DNA of 64,000 nt from Oceanobacter antarcticus (GCF_044962685.1 NZ_JBBKTX010000001.1:62001-126000), one strand, 5' to 3'. Numbered from the stretch's first letter, positions 53,735-62,949 are shown. A program made the numbers and translations. Notes: generated from the sequence alone by a model not told the origin.

Positions 53735-54796
53735 ATGACCTTGCCGGCCCCTTTGTTGGACATTATCAAAAGCCTTATCCGCAGCCCGTCAGTGGTGGGT
53801 GCCGAACACTCGTTTTTCCGGGTGTTACAACGTGAGCTGGAAGATCGTGGTGCCAAAGTCACCTGGTATGAAGGCTTGCTGGTGGCACAGGGCAGTGAAC
53901 CGGAGTCGTTGATGTTTTCTGCCCACATTGACCGCCATGGATTGATATGTACTGGCCCGAACGAGTTTCAGTACGCTGCTTTTGTCTGTGGCGGGCGTTC
54001 GGATCTGTTGGGTAATTCGGTTTCTGAAGAGCTGATGTTGCAGATTGTTGACCGCTTTGTGAGTGAAGGGGTGTTTGCCTATGACCCCTGGTCGGGGGCG
54101 TATCGTGGACAGGGCAGCATTCGTAATGCCTACATTTGTCCTTACCGTAATAACCTGATTTTTGAGTTGGACGGTATGTCGCATCTGGTGGCCGGTACGC
54201 CGGTCGCTTTTCAGGACAAGTTGCGGATTCTGCAGGGCCGGTTGTACGGACAACTGGATAACGTGCTGACCGCTGCGGTTCTGGTGTATCTGTTCGAGCT
54301 GGGTTTTCGTGGTACGGCGTTTTTTACTGCGCAGGAAGAGGCAGGACGCAGTTGGCGTTATTTGCTGGAGTGGTTCCGGCGTTTTGGTGGCTCCACCAAC
54401 CAGTTGGTGGTGGTGGATACCAGTCCCTATCCGGATATCGCGGCGGCCAATGAGCAACAGCTGGTACTACGGCACAAGGATGCCAACGCCGGGTTTAACC
54501 GTGACTTGACTCAGGCGCTGGTCACCGGCTGTGAGCAGCTGGGCTTGAGTTATCGTTTCAAGGATGAATATATTGAAGATAATAATCGTCGTCTGGTAGC
54601 CGCCGGACTGTCTCCCAAATCCCTTGGCAGTACCGAGATGGGACGTATCGTGGCAGCGTCGGGTGGCTTGGTGGATGGCACCACGCTGCAAATTCCGACG
54701 ACGGGTTATCACACCATGGATGAAAGCGCTGATCTGGATAACTGCATGGCGTTTGTGCAGTTGCTGTGCAAGCTGGCGGGGTTGTCGATTGATTAA
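53735..54796 (+). CDS. M42-like (glutamyl aminopeptidase/endoglucanase family) metallopeptidase
   Basis: 353 residues from the ATG at 53735, after AGGA. The metal ligands are placed as in M42 aminopeptidases: His64 in FSAHIDRHG, Asp175 in YGQLDNVLTAAV, the catalytic EE pair 201-202 in TAQEEAG, Asp228 in VVVDTSPYP and His326 in TGYHTMDESA. The proteins of this family are cytosolic, two-zinc aminopeptidases in large assemblies. The substrate is not known. A strong hairpin follows. Confidence 0.85.
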   Translation: MTLPAPLLDIIKSLIRSPSVVGAEHSFFRVLQRELEDRGAKVTWYEGLLVAQGSEPESLMFSAHIDRHGLICTGPNEFQYAAFVCGGRSDLLGNSVSEELMLQIVDRFVSEGVFAYDPWSGAYRGQGSIRNAYICPYRNNLIFELDGMSHLVAGTPVAFQDKLRILQGRLYGQLDNVLTAAVLVYLFELGFRGTAFFTAQEEAGRSWRYLLEWFRRFGGSTNQLVVVDTSPYPDIAAANEQQLVLRHKDANAGFNRDLTQALVTGCEQLGLSYRFKDEYIEDNNRRLVAAGLSPKSLGSTEMGRIVAASGGLVDGTTLQIPTTGYHTMDESADLDNCMAFVQLLCKLAGLSID

Positions 54797-54802
54797 CCGC
54801 TG

Positions 54803-54842
54803 CCCGGCCTTCCCACACAGAGTGCTGGTTGGGAAGGCCGGG
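54803..54842. terminator. strong hairpin between convergent peptidase and minE
   Basis: A perfect 13-bp GC-rich stem (CCCGGCCTTCCCA with TGGGAAGGCCGGG), extended by TTAACC/GGTTAA further out. No T run, but strong enough to pause or protect both transcripts. Confidence 0.6.
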
Positions 54843-54899
54843 CGGGTTAACGAACGAAATACTCCCGACTGACGAGGGTATACGCGAGGCCGCAGGGGT

Positions 54900-55151
54900 T
54901 TAGCGATCAGGCAGGGTCACGTTGAGTTCAAGGATGGATGTCTGGCCATGGTTTTCCAGATGAACATTGACGTCTTCGTCTCCAACTTCGACGTATTTTC
55001 GAATCACCGCGAGTATTTCCCGTTCCAGTTGTGGCAGATAGTCCGGGCCGTTGGTACGTAGCCGGTCGTGCGCGACCAGTACTCGCAAACGCTCTTTGGC
55101 GACAGACGCGGAGGTGGTGCTTTCCTTGCGAAATCGTTTTAACAAGCTCAT
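54900..55151 (-). CDS. minE: cell division topological specificity factor MinE
   Basis: 83 residues from the ATG at 55151 (MSLLKRFRKEST), which has a good GGAGG site. N-terminal membrane/MinD-binding part, then the topological domain (AKERLRVLVAHDRLRTNGPDYLPQLEREILAVIRKYV). It drives MinD-MinC pole-to-pole oscillation. One base separates it from the minD stop. Usual order minC-minD-minE. Confidence 0.96.
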   Translation of the reverse strand: MSLLKRFRKESTTSASVAKERLRVLVAHDRLRTNGPDYLPQLEREILAVIRKYVEVGDEDVNVHLENHGQTSILELNVTLPDR

Positions 55152-55152
55152 A

Positions 55153-55968
55153 TCAACCTCCAAAAACCCGTTTCAGAAAGCCTTTTTTTTGCTTCTCAAG
55201 AAAACGGTGTGGACGATCCTCTCCCAGATAACGGGCGACGGCGTCGGCATAGGCCTGACCGGCGTCGCTGTCGCTGTCGTGCACCACCGGAACGCCCTGG
55301 TTGGAGGCTTTGAGTACGGCTTCGGATTCCGGGATGACGCCGAGTAATGGAATTGCCAGAATGTCTTCCACATCGGTGACTGACAGCATTTCGCCACGTT
55401 CAACCCGTTCTGGATTGTAGCGCGTGAGCAGCAGGTGCTCCTTGACCGACCCGCCCTGTTCCGCCAAGCGGGATTTGCTTTGCAGAATGCCGATGATGCG
55501 ATCTGAATCCCGTACGGAAGAGACTTCAGGATTGGTCACGATAATCGCTTCTTCGGCAAAGTAGAGCGCCATTTGAGCACCATGCTCAATACCGGCGGGT
55601 GAGTCACAGACGATAAAATCGAAGGTTTTTGCCAGTTCGTTAAGCGTCTTTTCGACCCCTTCAATGGTCAGGGCGTCCTTGTCACGGGTTTGTGAGGCTG
55701 GCAGCACGTAGAGGTTTTCAAGCCGCTTGTCTTTGATCAGGGTTTGGGACAAGGTGGATTCCCCCTGTATCAGATTGACAAAGTCGTAAACAACTCTGCG
55801 CTCGCAACCCATGACGAGATCCAGATTACGCAAACCTACGTCAAAATCGATAACAACGGTTTTATGGCCTTGCATGGCCAATGCGGCTGCAAATGCAGCG
55901 CTGGTGGTTGTTTTTCCTACTCCGCCTTTTCCGGAGGTCACCACGATTATCTTTGCCAAGGTATTCAT
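55153..55968 (-). CDS. minD: septum site-determining ATPase MinD
   Basis: 271 residues. Deviant Walker A GKGGVGKTT at 13-21, switch II VICDSPAGIE, and the amphipathic membrane helix at the C-terminus (HRFLEKQKKGFLKRVFGG). It recruits MinC and MinE to the membrane. Located between minC and minE. Confidence 0.97.
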   Translation of the reverse strand: MNTLAKIIVVTSGKGGVGKTTTSAAFAAALAMQGHKTVVIDFDVGLRNLDLVMGCERRVVYDFVNLIQGESTLSQTLIKDKRLENLYVLPASQTRDKDALTIEGVEKTLNELAKTFDFIVCDSPAGIEHGAQMALYFAEEAIIVTNPEVSSVRDSDRIIGILQSKSRLAEQGGSVKEHLLLTRYNPERVERGEMLSVTDVEDILAIPLLGVIPESEAVLKASNQGVPVVHDSDSDAGQAYADAVARYLGEDRPHRFLEKQKKGFLKRVFGG

Positions 55969-55981
55969 CCTGCAGGTTTGG

Positions 55982-56689
55982 TTATTTTTCCGAGCCGGTG
56001 ATGGTTAATTGGTCATCGACCAACCGAACCAGTACGCTGCTGTTTTTCAATGTGTGGTCATCTTCAAATAGCTGATAGTGGCCAGCAATGGCGGTCAGCT
56101 GGGCATCAAATTGCAGGCAGCTGATCATGGCATCAGGATTACCCTTGATACCGGCGAGCGCCTTGCCGCGCAACGCGCCCATAATCTGGATATCACCTGT
56201 TGCCAGCACTTCGGCACCAGGGCTGACCATGCCCATCACCACCAGATCACCATCAAAGTACAGTTGCTGGCCGGAGCGGACGTTGCTGCTGTGAACCTTG
56301 ACGGCACGGGCCGCTATTGGCTGTAGTTCCTGTTCCTGACTGTCCGGCTGCGTTGGCGTCGGTTGCTGCCGTACCGGCTTGACCGATGACTGACCAAAAT
56401 CTGCCAGACACAGGGCATCGCAGGCAGAGTGCCATGCCGCTGAGCTGTAACGTACTCCGACGGGCGCCAGTCCATGTTGGCGCAATAATGTCGTCAGACT
56501 GGCAAGGCTGGTCTGCTCGGGATCCAGATGCTGCAGGGAAATCAGGCAGGGAAGGCCCTGAAACAGTGCCGGAGCCTCGGAGCGTCGGCGTTGCAGATCG
56601 GCGCTGATGACCTCTGGCTCAGTGCTGTGAAATGTCAGTGTGGTCAGGGGAGTCATCCCGGTTTTCATATCCAGCACAGGCGTGGCCAT
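55982..56689 (-). CDS. minC: septum site-determining protein MinC
   Basis: 235 residues. The variable N-terminal FtsZ-inhibiting domain, a Gln/Pro-rich linker (QQPTPTQPDSQEQE) and the C-terminal beta-helix domain (VRSGQQLYFDGDLVVMGMVSPGAEVLATGDIQIMGALRGKALAGIKGN). Blocks FtsZ rings near the poles. First gene of minCDE, 13 bp before minD. Confidence 0.96.
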   Translation of the reverse strand: MATPVLDMKTGMTPLTTLTFHSTEPEVISADLQRRRSEAPALFQGLPCLISLQHLDPEQTSLASLTTLLRQHGLAPVGVRYSSAAWHSACDALCLADFGQSSVKPVRQQPTPTQPDSQEQELQPIAARAVKVHSSNVRSGQQLYFDGDLVVMGMVSPGAEVLATGDIQIMGALRGKALAGIKGNPDAMISCLQFDAQLTAIAGHYQLFEDDHTLKNSSVLVRLVDDQLTITGSEK

Positions 56690-56690
56690 A

Positions 56691-57041
56691 CTATTTTTTT
56701 CTCAATGGCAATTGTTCGAAGCGTACGCCTTCGAGGCCATGTTGTTGTAACTGGCGAATGTTCTGATGACTGTCACCGCTCGGGCTCGCCAGAACATCGC
56801 GATAGTGTTCGCCAAAGCAGCACAGGGTTTGTTCATCCGTCAGTTGCAGCAGCTTGGCCAGTGCCAGTACCCGACATGAGCCCTGATTCTGTTCCTGGCT
56901 GTTTTCCAGCTCACCGTTAGTAAATGCGGCAGCGGAAAATTCGTAGTACTTGTCAATGTAGCCCAGTGTCACTGAGAACAGGTGATCATCGTTCTCGATC
57001 CGGGTTAAAAATATTTCTTTTGCCTGGTTGTCGTCGTTCAC
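56691..57041 (-). CDS. HopJ type III effector family protein
   Basis: 116 residues. Matches the HopJ family signature: DKYYEFSAAAFTNGELENSQEQNQGSCRVLALAKLLQL, then TLCCFGEHYRDVLASPSGDSHQNIRQLQQHGLEGVRF. Despite the name, members occur in many bacteria without type III secretion and the function is unknown. Its end abuts the minC start (1 bp), so it may be read through into minCDE. Confidence 0.88.
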   Translation of the reverse strand: MNDDNQAKEIFLTRIENDDHLFSVTLGYIDKYYEFSAAAFTNGELENSQEQNQGSCRVLALAKLLQLTDEQTLCCFGEHYRDVLASPSGDSHQNIRQLQQHGLEGVRFEQLPLRKK

Positions 57042-57178
57042 TTTGGGTTCCTTTTTTCAACTGCTTCAGGCTAACACTGGTTGACCGTATGCGCCACGAC
57101 AGTGAGTGCTGTATGCCCCAAATTATGGCCTGGTTGGCGGTACGATTTGGGTATTCCCCCATACCTGGGTATCTGATA

Positions 57179-57194
57179 CTGTATGGATGTACAG
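57179..57194. promoter_or_regulatory. LexA (SOS) box upstream of dinB
   Basis: CTGT-N8-ACAG (CTGTATGGATGTACAG), extended by TA before and TT after, close to the E. coli consensus. It lies 17 bp before the dinB start. SOS control of dinB is the norm. Confidence 0.85.
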
Positions 57195-57210
57195 TTTATG
57201 GGGCTGCATT

Positions 57211-58254
57211 ATGGATACTTCTCCACGTCAGGTACTGCATATCGATTGTGACTGCTTCTTCGCTGCCATTGAAATGAGGGATCAGCCAGCGCTGCGGCAG
57301 CTGCCTCTGGCGGTGGGGGGTGACCCATCCGGACGCGGCGTGATTTCGACCTGCAATTATATTGCACGGCGTTATGGGGTGCGATCGGCCATGGCATCAG
57401 GGCTGGCGCTGCGATTGTGTCCTGATCTGGTGCTGGTAAAGGGAGATATGGTGCGATACCAGCAAGCATCCAGGCAGATTATGGCGATCATGCGTCAGTA
57501 TGCGCGGGTGTTTGAGCAGGTCTCCATAGATGAAGCCTATCTTGAATTGCCTGTTGGTGAGAACGCCCTGGCCGTGGCCCAGGCTATTCGCCAGGAAGTG
57601 GCACACCAGGTCGGTGTGACGGTGTCTGCCGGTATTGCGCCCAACAAGTATCTGGCTAAAATCGCCAGTGATATCAACAAACCGAATGGTCTCCGGCAGA
57701 TTCCTGCCGATGAGGTCGCGGCGTTTGTGCGTCAGCTTGAGATACGTAAAATTCCCGGAGTCGGGCCAAAACTGGGTGAGCGGCTAGCGGCTGATGGCTT
57801 GCACCTTTGTGCCGATTTGCAGGCGTTATCCATGGGGCATCTGATCCATCGTTACGGCCGTATGGGGGCAATCCTGTACGAGCGTTGTCATGGTATTGAT
57901 CATCGGCCGTTGCGGGAGGTTCGAGAACGCAAGACGGTCAGTGTCGAGCGAACTTTTCAGAGCGATCTGGACAGTGAAGCCGAGTGCCTGCTGCAGTTAC
58001 CCGATTTGTGGCTGCGCTGGCAGCAACGAGTGGTGAATACTGGCTGGCGTGCGGAAGAGCTGGCCCCTTTTGTGAAGGTCAAATTCGCTGATTTTACCCA
58101 AACGACGATGGCCGATAATGATATTCCGGCCGATCTCAATGGGTTTACCCGGCTGATTTCCAGCGCCATGCGACGTCAGGATAAAAAGGTACGTCTGCTG
58201 GGGATTGGTGCCAGACACTGCGGTAGCGACCCGGCCCAGGGACGCCTGTTTTGA
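57211..58254 (+). CDS. dinB: DNA polymerase IV
   Basis: 347 residues from the ATG at 57211; the longer frame from 57106 would start before the LexA box. Y-family catalytic residues are Asp12 (HIDCDCFFAAIE) and Asp107-Glu108 (SIDEAYLEL). The thumb has IPGVGPKLGERL and the little finger domain follows. No classic C-terminal beta-clamp motif stands out (ends DPAQGRLF; GRLF may serve). Translesion synthesis after DNA damage. Confidence 0.96.
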   Translation: MDTSPRQVLHIDCDCFFAAIEMRDQPALRQLPLAVGGDPSGRGVISTCNYIARRYGVRSAMASGLALRLCPDLVLVKGDMVRYQQASRQIMAIMRQYARVFEQVSIDEAYLELPVGENALAVAQAIRQEVAHQVGVTVSAGIAPNKYLAKIASDINKPNGLRQIPADEVAAFVRQLEIRKIPGVGPKLGERLAADGLHLCADLQALSMGHLIHRYGRMGAILYERCHGIDHRPLREVRERKTVSVERTFQSDLDSEAECLLQLPDLWLRWQQRVVNTGWRAEELAPFVKVKFADFTQTTMADNDIPADLNGFTRLISSAMRRQDKKVRLLGIGARHCGSDPAQGRLF

Positions 58255-58326
58255 TGCTTGTTTGGGTGAAGTGCAGCCGAGTGTTGCAATAACGAGTGTT
58301 GCGACCAAGCCGATAACGTGTGGTTC

Positions 58327-58911
58327 TTAGTAAATAATAAACGCGAACATACCTGCCGGCCAAATAGCCAGAGAACCATAACTGAGCAACATACCGAGTG
58401 ACGCGCCAACCAGCACGTCGGTCGGGTAGTGCATCCCCAGAATAACGCGGGACAGTGCCACCAGCAGGGCAAAGGGGGCAACCACCCAGAACAGTAGCGG
58501 GAAGAAAAAGCTGATCAGCACGGTAAAGTTAACCGCATTCATGGTGTGTCCCGACGGGAAACTGTAAAGATCCAGCGGAGCCGTGTGTGCTTGAATGGCT
58601 GCAAACGAAATATAAGGCCGCTGGCGTACCAGCCTGTTTTTCAGTTGGCTGTAGATGCCGACACAAAGTAAGCCGGTGATGGCCATATGGCCGAGTGCGG
58701 CCAGTCCTTCAATGCCGAATATCAGCGGCAACAGCAGCCCCAGTACATACCAGAACTCGCCGTCGCCTGCGCGGCTGATGCCTTTGAAAAACAGGCGTAC
58801 GCTGCGATTGTATCCCATCCGGTTCATCAGCTGGCACAGGCTCAGCTCGAATCGATCGGCTTTACTGAACAGTAGCGCTGTCTTTGGCTGTAACTGCTTT
58901 GCGATTGCCAT
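58327..58911 (-). CDS. PAP2-family membrane phosphatase
   Basis: 194 residues. All three PAP2 motifs are present: KNRLVRQRP (KX6RP), PSGH in FPSGHTMNAV, and SRVILGMHYPTD (SRX5HX3D). Five or six membrane helices. Such enzymes dephosphorylate phosphatidate, PGP or undecaprenyl pyrophosphate. Overlaps the end of the upstream glycosyltransferase gene by 50 bp; an internal Met at 58827 would remove the overlap. Confidence 0.9.
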   Translation of the reverse strand: MAIAKQLQPKTALLFSKADRFELSLCQLMNRMGYNRSVRLFFKGISRAGDGEFWYVLGLLLPLIFGIEGLAALGHMAITGLLCVGIYSQLKNRLVRQRPYISFAAIQAHTAPLDLYSFPSGHTMNAVNFTVLISFFFPLLFWVVAPFALLVALSRVILGMHYPTDVLVGASLGMLLSYGSLAIWPAGMFAFIIY

Positions 58912-60064
58912 TAGGGGTTACCTTGGTATTGGCGCCGCTAAGGCGCTGGATGAACTCGTCCACAATGCTGTTCCAGGAAATCTTTTCTGCACGTGAACGG
59001 GCTTCCTGACGAATTTTTTGCAGTAAATTCGGGCTGTCGGACAGGGTTTCTACCTGCTTGATATAGGCTTCGTCTTCGCCGAATGGGGCAAGCATACCGG
59101 TTGTGCCGGAGGTGATATGCTCGTGACCGGCGGCATAGTCAAAACTGACAACCGCCAGCCCGCTAGCCATGGCTTCGGTGACGACATTGCCAAACGTATC
59201 GGTTTTGCTCGGGAACAGAAAAATATCACCGCTGGCATAGTGAGCGGCCAGATCTTCATCACGGCGCATGCCACAACAAATGATTTCGGGATGTTGGGCG
59301 CGAATGGCGGGTAATTCGGGGCCATCGCCAACCAGCACCATACGTACCTGTTCATCGGTATTGAGCAGTCTGCGGTAGGCCGCCAGCGCCAGATCCATGT
59401 TTTTTTCTCCCGCTATACGCCCCACATACAGCAGCACCAGGTCATGTTCGCCCGCACCCCAGGAGCGGCGCAGTGCGTTACTGCGATGGCAGGGGTTGAA
59501 CTTCTGGCTGTCGACTCCCCGTGATAACACGCGCACATTGTGGAAGCCATGGGCGTCCAGTTCGTCACGTTGAGTACGGGTGGGTACTAGTGTCGCGGCG
59601 GTCCGGTTGTGGAAATAGCGCAGATAGCGATAGGCGAGTTTTTCCAGCCCGGCCATACGATAATGTTCAATATACTGATGGAAATTGGTGTGGAAGCCGC
59701 TGATGACGGCCACGCCGGTTTTACGTGCAGCACGAACGGCCGCCCATCCCATCGGGCCTTCCGTTGCAACATAAATAACATCGGGAGCAAAGTGTTGCAG
59801 GACGGAAGAAATGCGGCCAGTGAGGGGAACGCCGAATTTCAGCTCCTTGTATCCGGGTAATGGCATGCCAGGCAGCAGCGCGGTTTGTAGCCCATGTTCG
59901 TTGGCTGGCTGATCCTGTTTGTGCTGGCGTGGACGAATGATTTGAACCTGAATACCGCGCGCTCTCATGCCATCAACGAGTTGCGACAGCGTATGCGCAA
60001 CGCCATTGATCTCGGGGGCAAAAGTTTCCGTCACAATCGTGACGCGGTTTACGAGTGCAGTCAT
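58862..60064 (-). CDS. GT4-family glycosyltransferase (glycolipid type)
   Basis: 400 residues. GT-B fold: N-terminal ETFAPEINGVAHTLSQLVDGM, middle LLYVGRIAGEKNMDLALAAYRRLL, and the nucleotide-sugar site FLFPSKTDTFGNVVTEAMASGLAVVSFDYAAG (EX7E motif). This resembles the PimB/MgdA/SqdX-like glycosyltransferases that transfer a sugar to diacylglycerol or a related lipid. The coupled PAP2 gene would supply diacylglycerol from phosphatidate, which supports a glycolipid pathway. Confidence 0.88.
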   Translation of the reverse strand: MTALVNRVTIVTETFAPEINGVAHTLSQLVDGMRARGIQVQIIRPRQHKQDQPANEHGLQTALLPGMPLPGYKELKFGVPLTGRISSVLQHFAPDVIYVATEGPMGWAAVRAARKTGVAVISGFHTNFHQYIEHYRMAGLEKLAYRYLRYFHNRTAATLVPTRTQRDELDAHGFHNVRVLSRGVDSQKFNPCHRSNALRRSWGAGEHDLVLLYVGRIAGEKNMDLALAAYRRLLNTDEQVRMVLVGDGPELPAIRAQHPEIICCGMRRDEDLAAHYASGDIFLFPSKTDTFGNVVTEAMASGLAVVSFDYAAGHEHITSGTTGMLAPFGEDEAYIKQVETLSDSPNLLQKIRQEARSRAEKISWNSIVDEFIQRLSGANTKVTPNGNRKAVTAKDSATVQ

Positions 60065-60195
60065 GGTGCCATCAGGTCTCTACATATGACTCTTTACTCT
60101 GAGGTGTCAGTGTGACAGTTCTTTTTCAGCTCCGTGACATTAGGGTGAAATGCAGTACTCAATGCAATAGTCAATGCAGGCAGACTGGACAGTAA

Positions 60196-60642
60196 TCAGG
60201 CTGCCTGAGGAGACGGCTGGGCGGATGCCAGGTTGTGGAAGAGTGCCTGTAAGCGTTTGACGGCCTGCTGTTGCTGATACGGTTGCTCCTGTGCGGCAAG
60301 GTGATCCAGTAACTCAACGGAGTTGGTTGTTGTTTCTGCCCCCTGCATGGCTTGGCGTAAGAGTGACATACCGGACAAGTCGCGGGGGCTGATCAGACCG
60401 AACTGCTGCAATGAGTCTTGCAGATGATTGAGTGTTGTATCGTCCAGTTCGTTCACATTGATATCACTGGCAAGCGCGCTGATCAGGATTGCACGGGTTG
60501 AAGGCTGATAGCTGTCTGGCGTATTACGAGATGTCAGAGACGTGTCGCCGCTGGGCTGTGTAACCGCGCTGGTCGTGTCACTTTCCCGTGTTATGGAGGC
60601 GCTCTGGTGCTGCAAGTAGCTGGTGAGTGCATTGAGTAGCAT
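60196..60642 (-). CDS. hypothetical protein
   Basis: 148 residues, start after GAGG. Low complexity: Ser/Thr/Gln-rich N-terminal 50 residues (SASITRESDTTSAVTQPSGD), then a helical C-terminal half (LNHLQDSLQQFGLISPRDL, QQQQAVKRLQALFHNLASA). Soluble. No family recognised. Confidence 0.6.
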   Translation of the reverse strand: MLLNALTSYLQHQSASITRESDTTSAVTQPSGDTSLTSRNTPDSYQPSTRAILISALASDINVNELDDTTLNHLQDSLQQFGLISPRDLSGMSLLRQAMQGAETTTNSVELLDHLAAQEQPYQQQQAVKRLQALFHNLASAQPSPQAA

Positions 60643-60896
60643 GGCTGTGAACCTCAGGATATGTGACCTGCTCTTCAGTGAGCGGGTTGGTTAGCATCTA
60701 TCCTGTTTTAGCAAATATTATACCTCTTTTATTTTGTTATATTTTTCAAACACTTATTTGATTTCAGATGACAAGGGGGCAGTGATTTGCCGATAGTAGC
60801 GGCATGATGACGGTGGTGGTATCGGCTATGCTGACACAAATTGCCGTCGGTAGTATGTGACCGCCCAGATAGTGGCGAGCCGCGATATGTATAGCA

Positions 60897-61142
60897 TCAG
60901 GAAAAATAGTAACCGGCCTGGGCCAGTACCAGACGGGTAATTTCAAGCTCTGCCTGAGTGAATGCACGCCTGGCTCCGCAATGCTGGCAGGTAATCGGTG
61001 CCAGCGCTTTCAGATCAGCAATACTGACGTTGGTATCCGCTTCACACTGGTCGCACGTAATGGGAATCTGGGCCTCACAAGGCAATATCGTACTCACATT
61101 GTCCTCGATAATGACGGTGGCGATTGGCAATGGGTGAATCAT
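60897..61142 (-). CDS. small zinc-ribbon protein
   Basis: 81 residues. Two CxxC pairs (CDQC, CQHC, 22 residues apart) form a zinc ribbon. A hydrophilic N-terminus precedes it. The C-terminal helix (FTQAELEITRLVLAQAGYYFS) follows. Function unknown. The 254-bp gap on its 3' side is AT-rich without any gene I can support. Confidence 0.65.
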   Translation of the reverse strand: MIHPLPIATVIIEDNVSTILPCEAQIPITCDQCEADTNVSIADLKALAPITCQHCGARRAFTQAELEITRLVLAQAGYYFS

Positions 61143-61361
61143 TTGAGCTCCCGAACGGTTCCTGACATATCGTTATCATCCCAGCCTAGCAGGCCATTGT
61201 TCTGTCGGAGACAGGTGTGATGGTAATACACCGATGAATTGGTGACGATTCGTGTGTCGTGAGTAGCCGGGATTGGTTATACCAGTGAAATGTTAGCGTT
61301 TGTCATTAAACATGGCGACTGTTGTAGTGTTAGTGCGACACATTGTCAGTAATGCCCCGTG

Positions 61362-62522
61362 TTATCCGATTTCTGCCGCCAGTTTTTTTTCAATAAGCTC
61401 CGCTATCGCCAGTGCGGATGTCAGCCCCGGACTTTCGATACCCAGCAGGTGCCATATCGGTGGTGTACTGATATCGCTGCGGGTGATTACAAAATCGACC
61501 GCAGGACAGCCTGGCGCGCTCAGTTTTGGCCGGATACCGGCGTAAGCCGCGTGCAGATTATTTTCGTCCAGGCCTGGCCAATACCGGCGTATGGCTCCGG
61601 CAAACTGACTGCGCAAATCGGCGCTTACGGCATAGCGCGAAGGGCCAAATGCCGTGTGCTGATCCAGATATTCGACATCCGGACCAAAACGCAGTTGCCC
61701 CGCCAGATCGAGCGTGGCATGAATCCCCAAGCCAGCCAGCCCTGGTTCGGGTAATGGATACACCAAATGCCGGAACGGGCTTTTGCCCTGATAACTGAAA
61801 TAGTGCCCCCGAGCCGGAAACAGTTGGGGGATACGGGTATTGGTGTGGACAGAAGTGTCAGTGGTATGGGTGTTAATTCCTTCAAGTGCTGCCATCAGTG
61901 ATATGGCTTGCAGACCGGCAGCGTTGATGACGGCCCGGCAGTGAATGTGCCAAGGGCCGTCAGGGGTTTCGACGTCAACCTTCCAGAGCGGCCCGCTGCT
62001 GTGAGCACCGGTGACCTGGCTGCGACAAACCAGTAGTGCTCCGGCTTGCTCAGCCTGATGTTGCAAGGCTTGCATAAACTGGTGGCTGTCGATGATGCCG
62101 GTTTCCGGCGACCAGAGTGCTGCTGCCGCCGCGACTTCCGGTTCCATCTGTTTTATTTGCTGGCTGTCCAGATGATGCAATGGAATATTGAGGCGTTTGG
62201 CCGTTTGCTGCAGACGTTCCAGTTCCGGATGAGCCGCGCTTGGGCTGACAATAAGCTTGCCCGTTTTTTGATGGGGAATGTCAAACTGCTGACAAAACGG
62301 ATAGGTCAACTCCCGGCCCCGGATACAAAGGGTTTCCTTTAGCGAACCTGGTGGATAATAAAGGCCGGCATGAATGACTTCACTGTTGCGGCTGCTGGTT
62401 TCGCTGCCAGCCATGTCGGCCTGCTCAAGTATCAAGACCGAATAATGGCGGGATAGCTGTCGGGCGATCGCCAGGCCGATAACGCCCGCGCCAACAATGC
62501 ATACATCAAAGTCTGGAGTCAT
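61362..62522 (-). CDS. FAD-dependent oxidoreductase, LhgO-like (DAO family)
   Basis: 386 residues. N-terminal FAD site VCIVGAGVIGLAIARQLSRHYSVLILEQ, then ETSSRNSEVIHAGLYYPPGSLKETLCIRGRELTY, which is characteristic of L-2-hydroxyglutarate oxidase and related DAO-family proteins. The C-terminal FDFVITRSDISTPPIWHLLGIESPGLTSALAIAELI follows. Likely oxidises L-2-hydroxyglutarate or a similar alpha-hydroxy acid with transfer to quinone. Exact substrate unproven. Confidence 0.88.
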   Translation of the reverse strand: MTPDFDVCIVGAGVIGLAIARQLSRHYSVLILEQADMAGSETSSRNSEVIHAGLYYPPGSLKETLCIRGRELTYPFCQQFDIPHQKTGKLIVSPSAAHPELERLQQTAKRLNIPLHHLDSQQIKQMEPEVAAAAALWSPETGIIDSHQFMQALQHQAEQAGALLVCRSQVTGAHSSGPLWKVDVETPDGPWHIHCRAVINAAGLQAISLMAALEGINTHTTDTSVHTNTRIPQLFPARGHYFSYQGKSPFRHLVYPLPEPGLAGLGIHATLDLAGQLRFGPDVEYLDQHTAFGPSRYAVSADLRSQFAGAIRRYWPGLDENNLHAAYAGIRPKLSAPGCPAVDFVITRSDISTPPIWHLLGIESPGLTSALAIAELIEKKLAAEIG

Positions 62523-62628
62523 CGAATAACGGTGCCTGCATACGGTAACGGTAGAGGGTGCCGCGCCATGCGGCTTTTGTTAAAGTGTCGCACCGATTTT
62601 TACCACAGCTGCGGAGAAGGTAACACCG

Positions 62629-62829
62629 ATGAACATCAGTCACGTTGAGAATGCAGGCATGACAATCGGCATTGCCATTTTGATCGGCTTTATGATGTTT
62701 ATCATCTACGACCTTGCCAAACGCTCAAATGCGGGCAAATTTGGGATGGGAGTACTGTTTTTTGCACTGGGGCTGGGCATGCTGGGTTTTGTCATCAAGA
62801 GTGTGATTGTCGAAATACTCAACCTGTAA
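62629..62829 (+). CDS. DUF2788 small membrane protein
   Basis: 66 residues with two TM helices (about 12-31, 40-60). Charged loop AKRSNAGKFG between. Matches the DUF2788 family in length and in GLGMLGFVIKSVIVEIL. Start preceded by GGAG (GGAGAAGG). Function unknown. Confidence 0.85.
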   Translation: MNISHVENAGMTIGIAILIGFMMFIIYDLAKRSNAGKFGMGVLFFALGLGMLGFVIKSVIVEILNL

Positions 62830-62949
62830 GCCTGTTTGTTTTTAAATGCCGTTTTTCCGTTATTGGCACTGCATATGCAATAGCTATCGTTAGATTCACT
62901 TGTAGCGAATAGCTGGCCCGGTCAGTAGGCCGTGTCAAACGGAGGAAAA

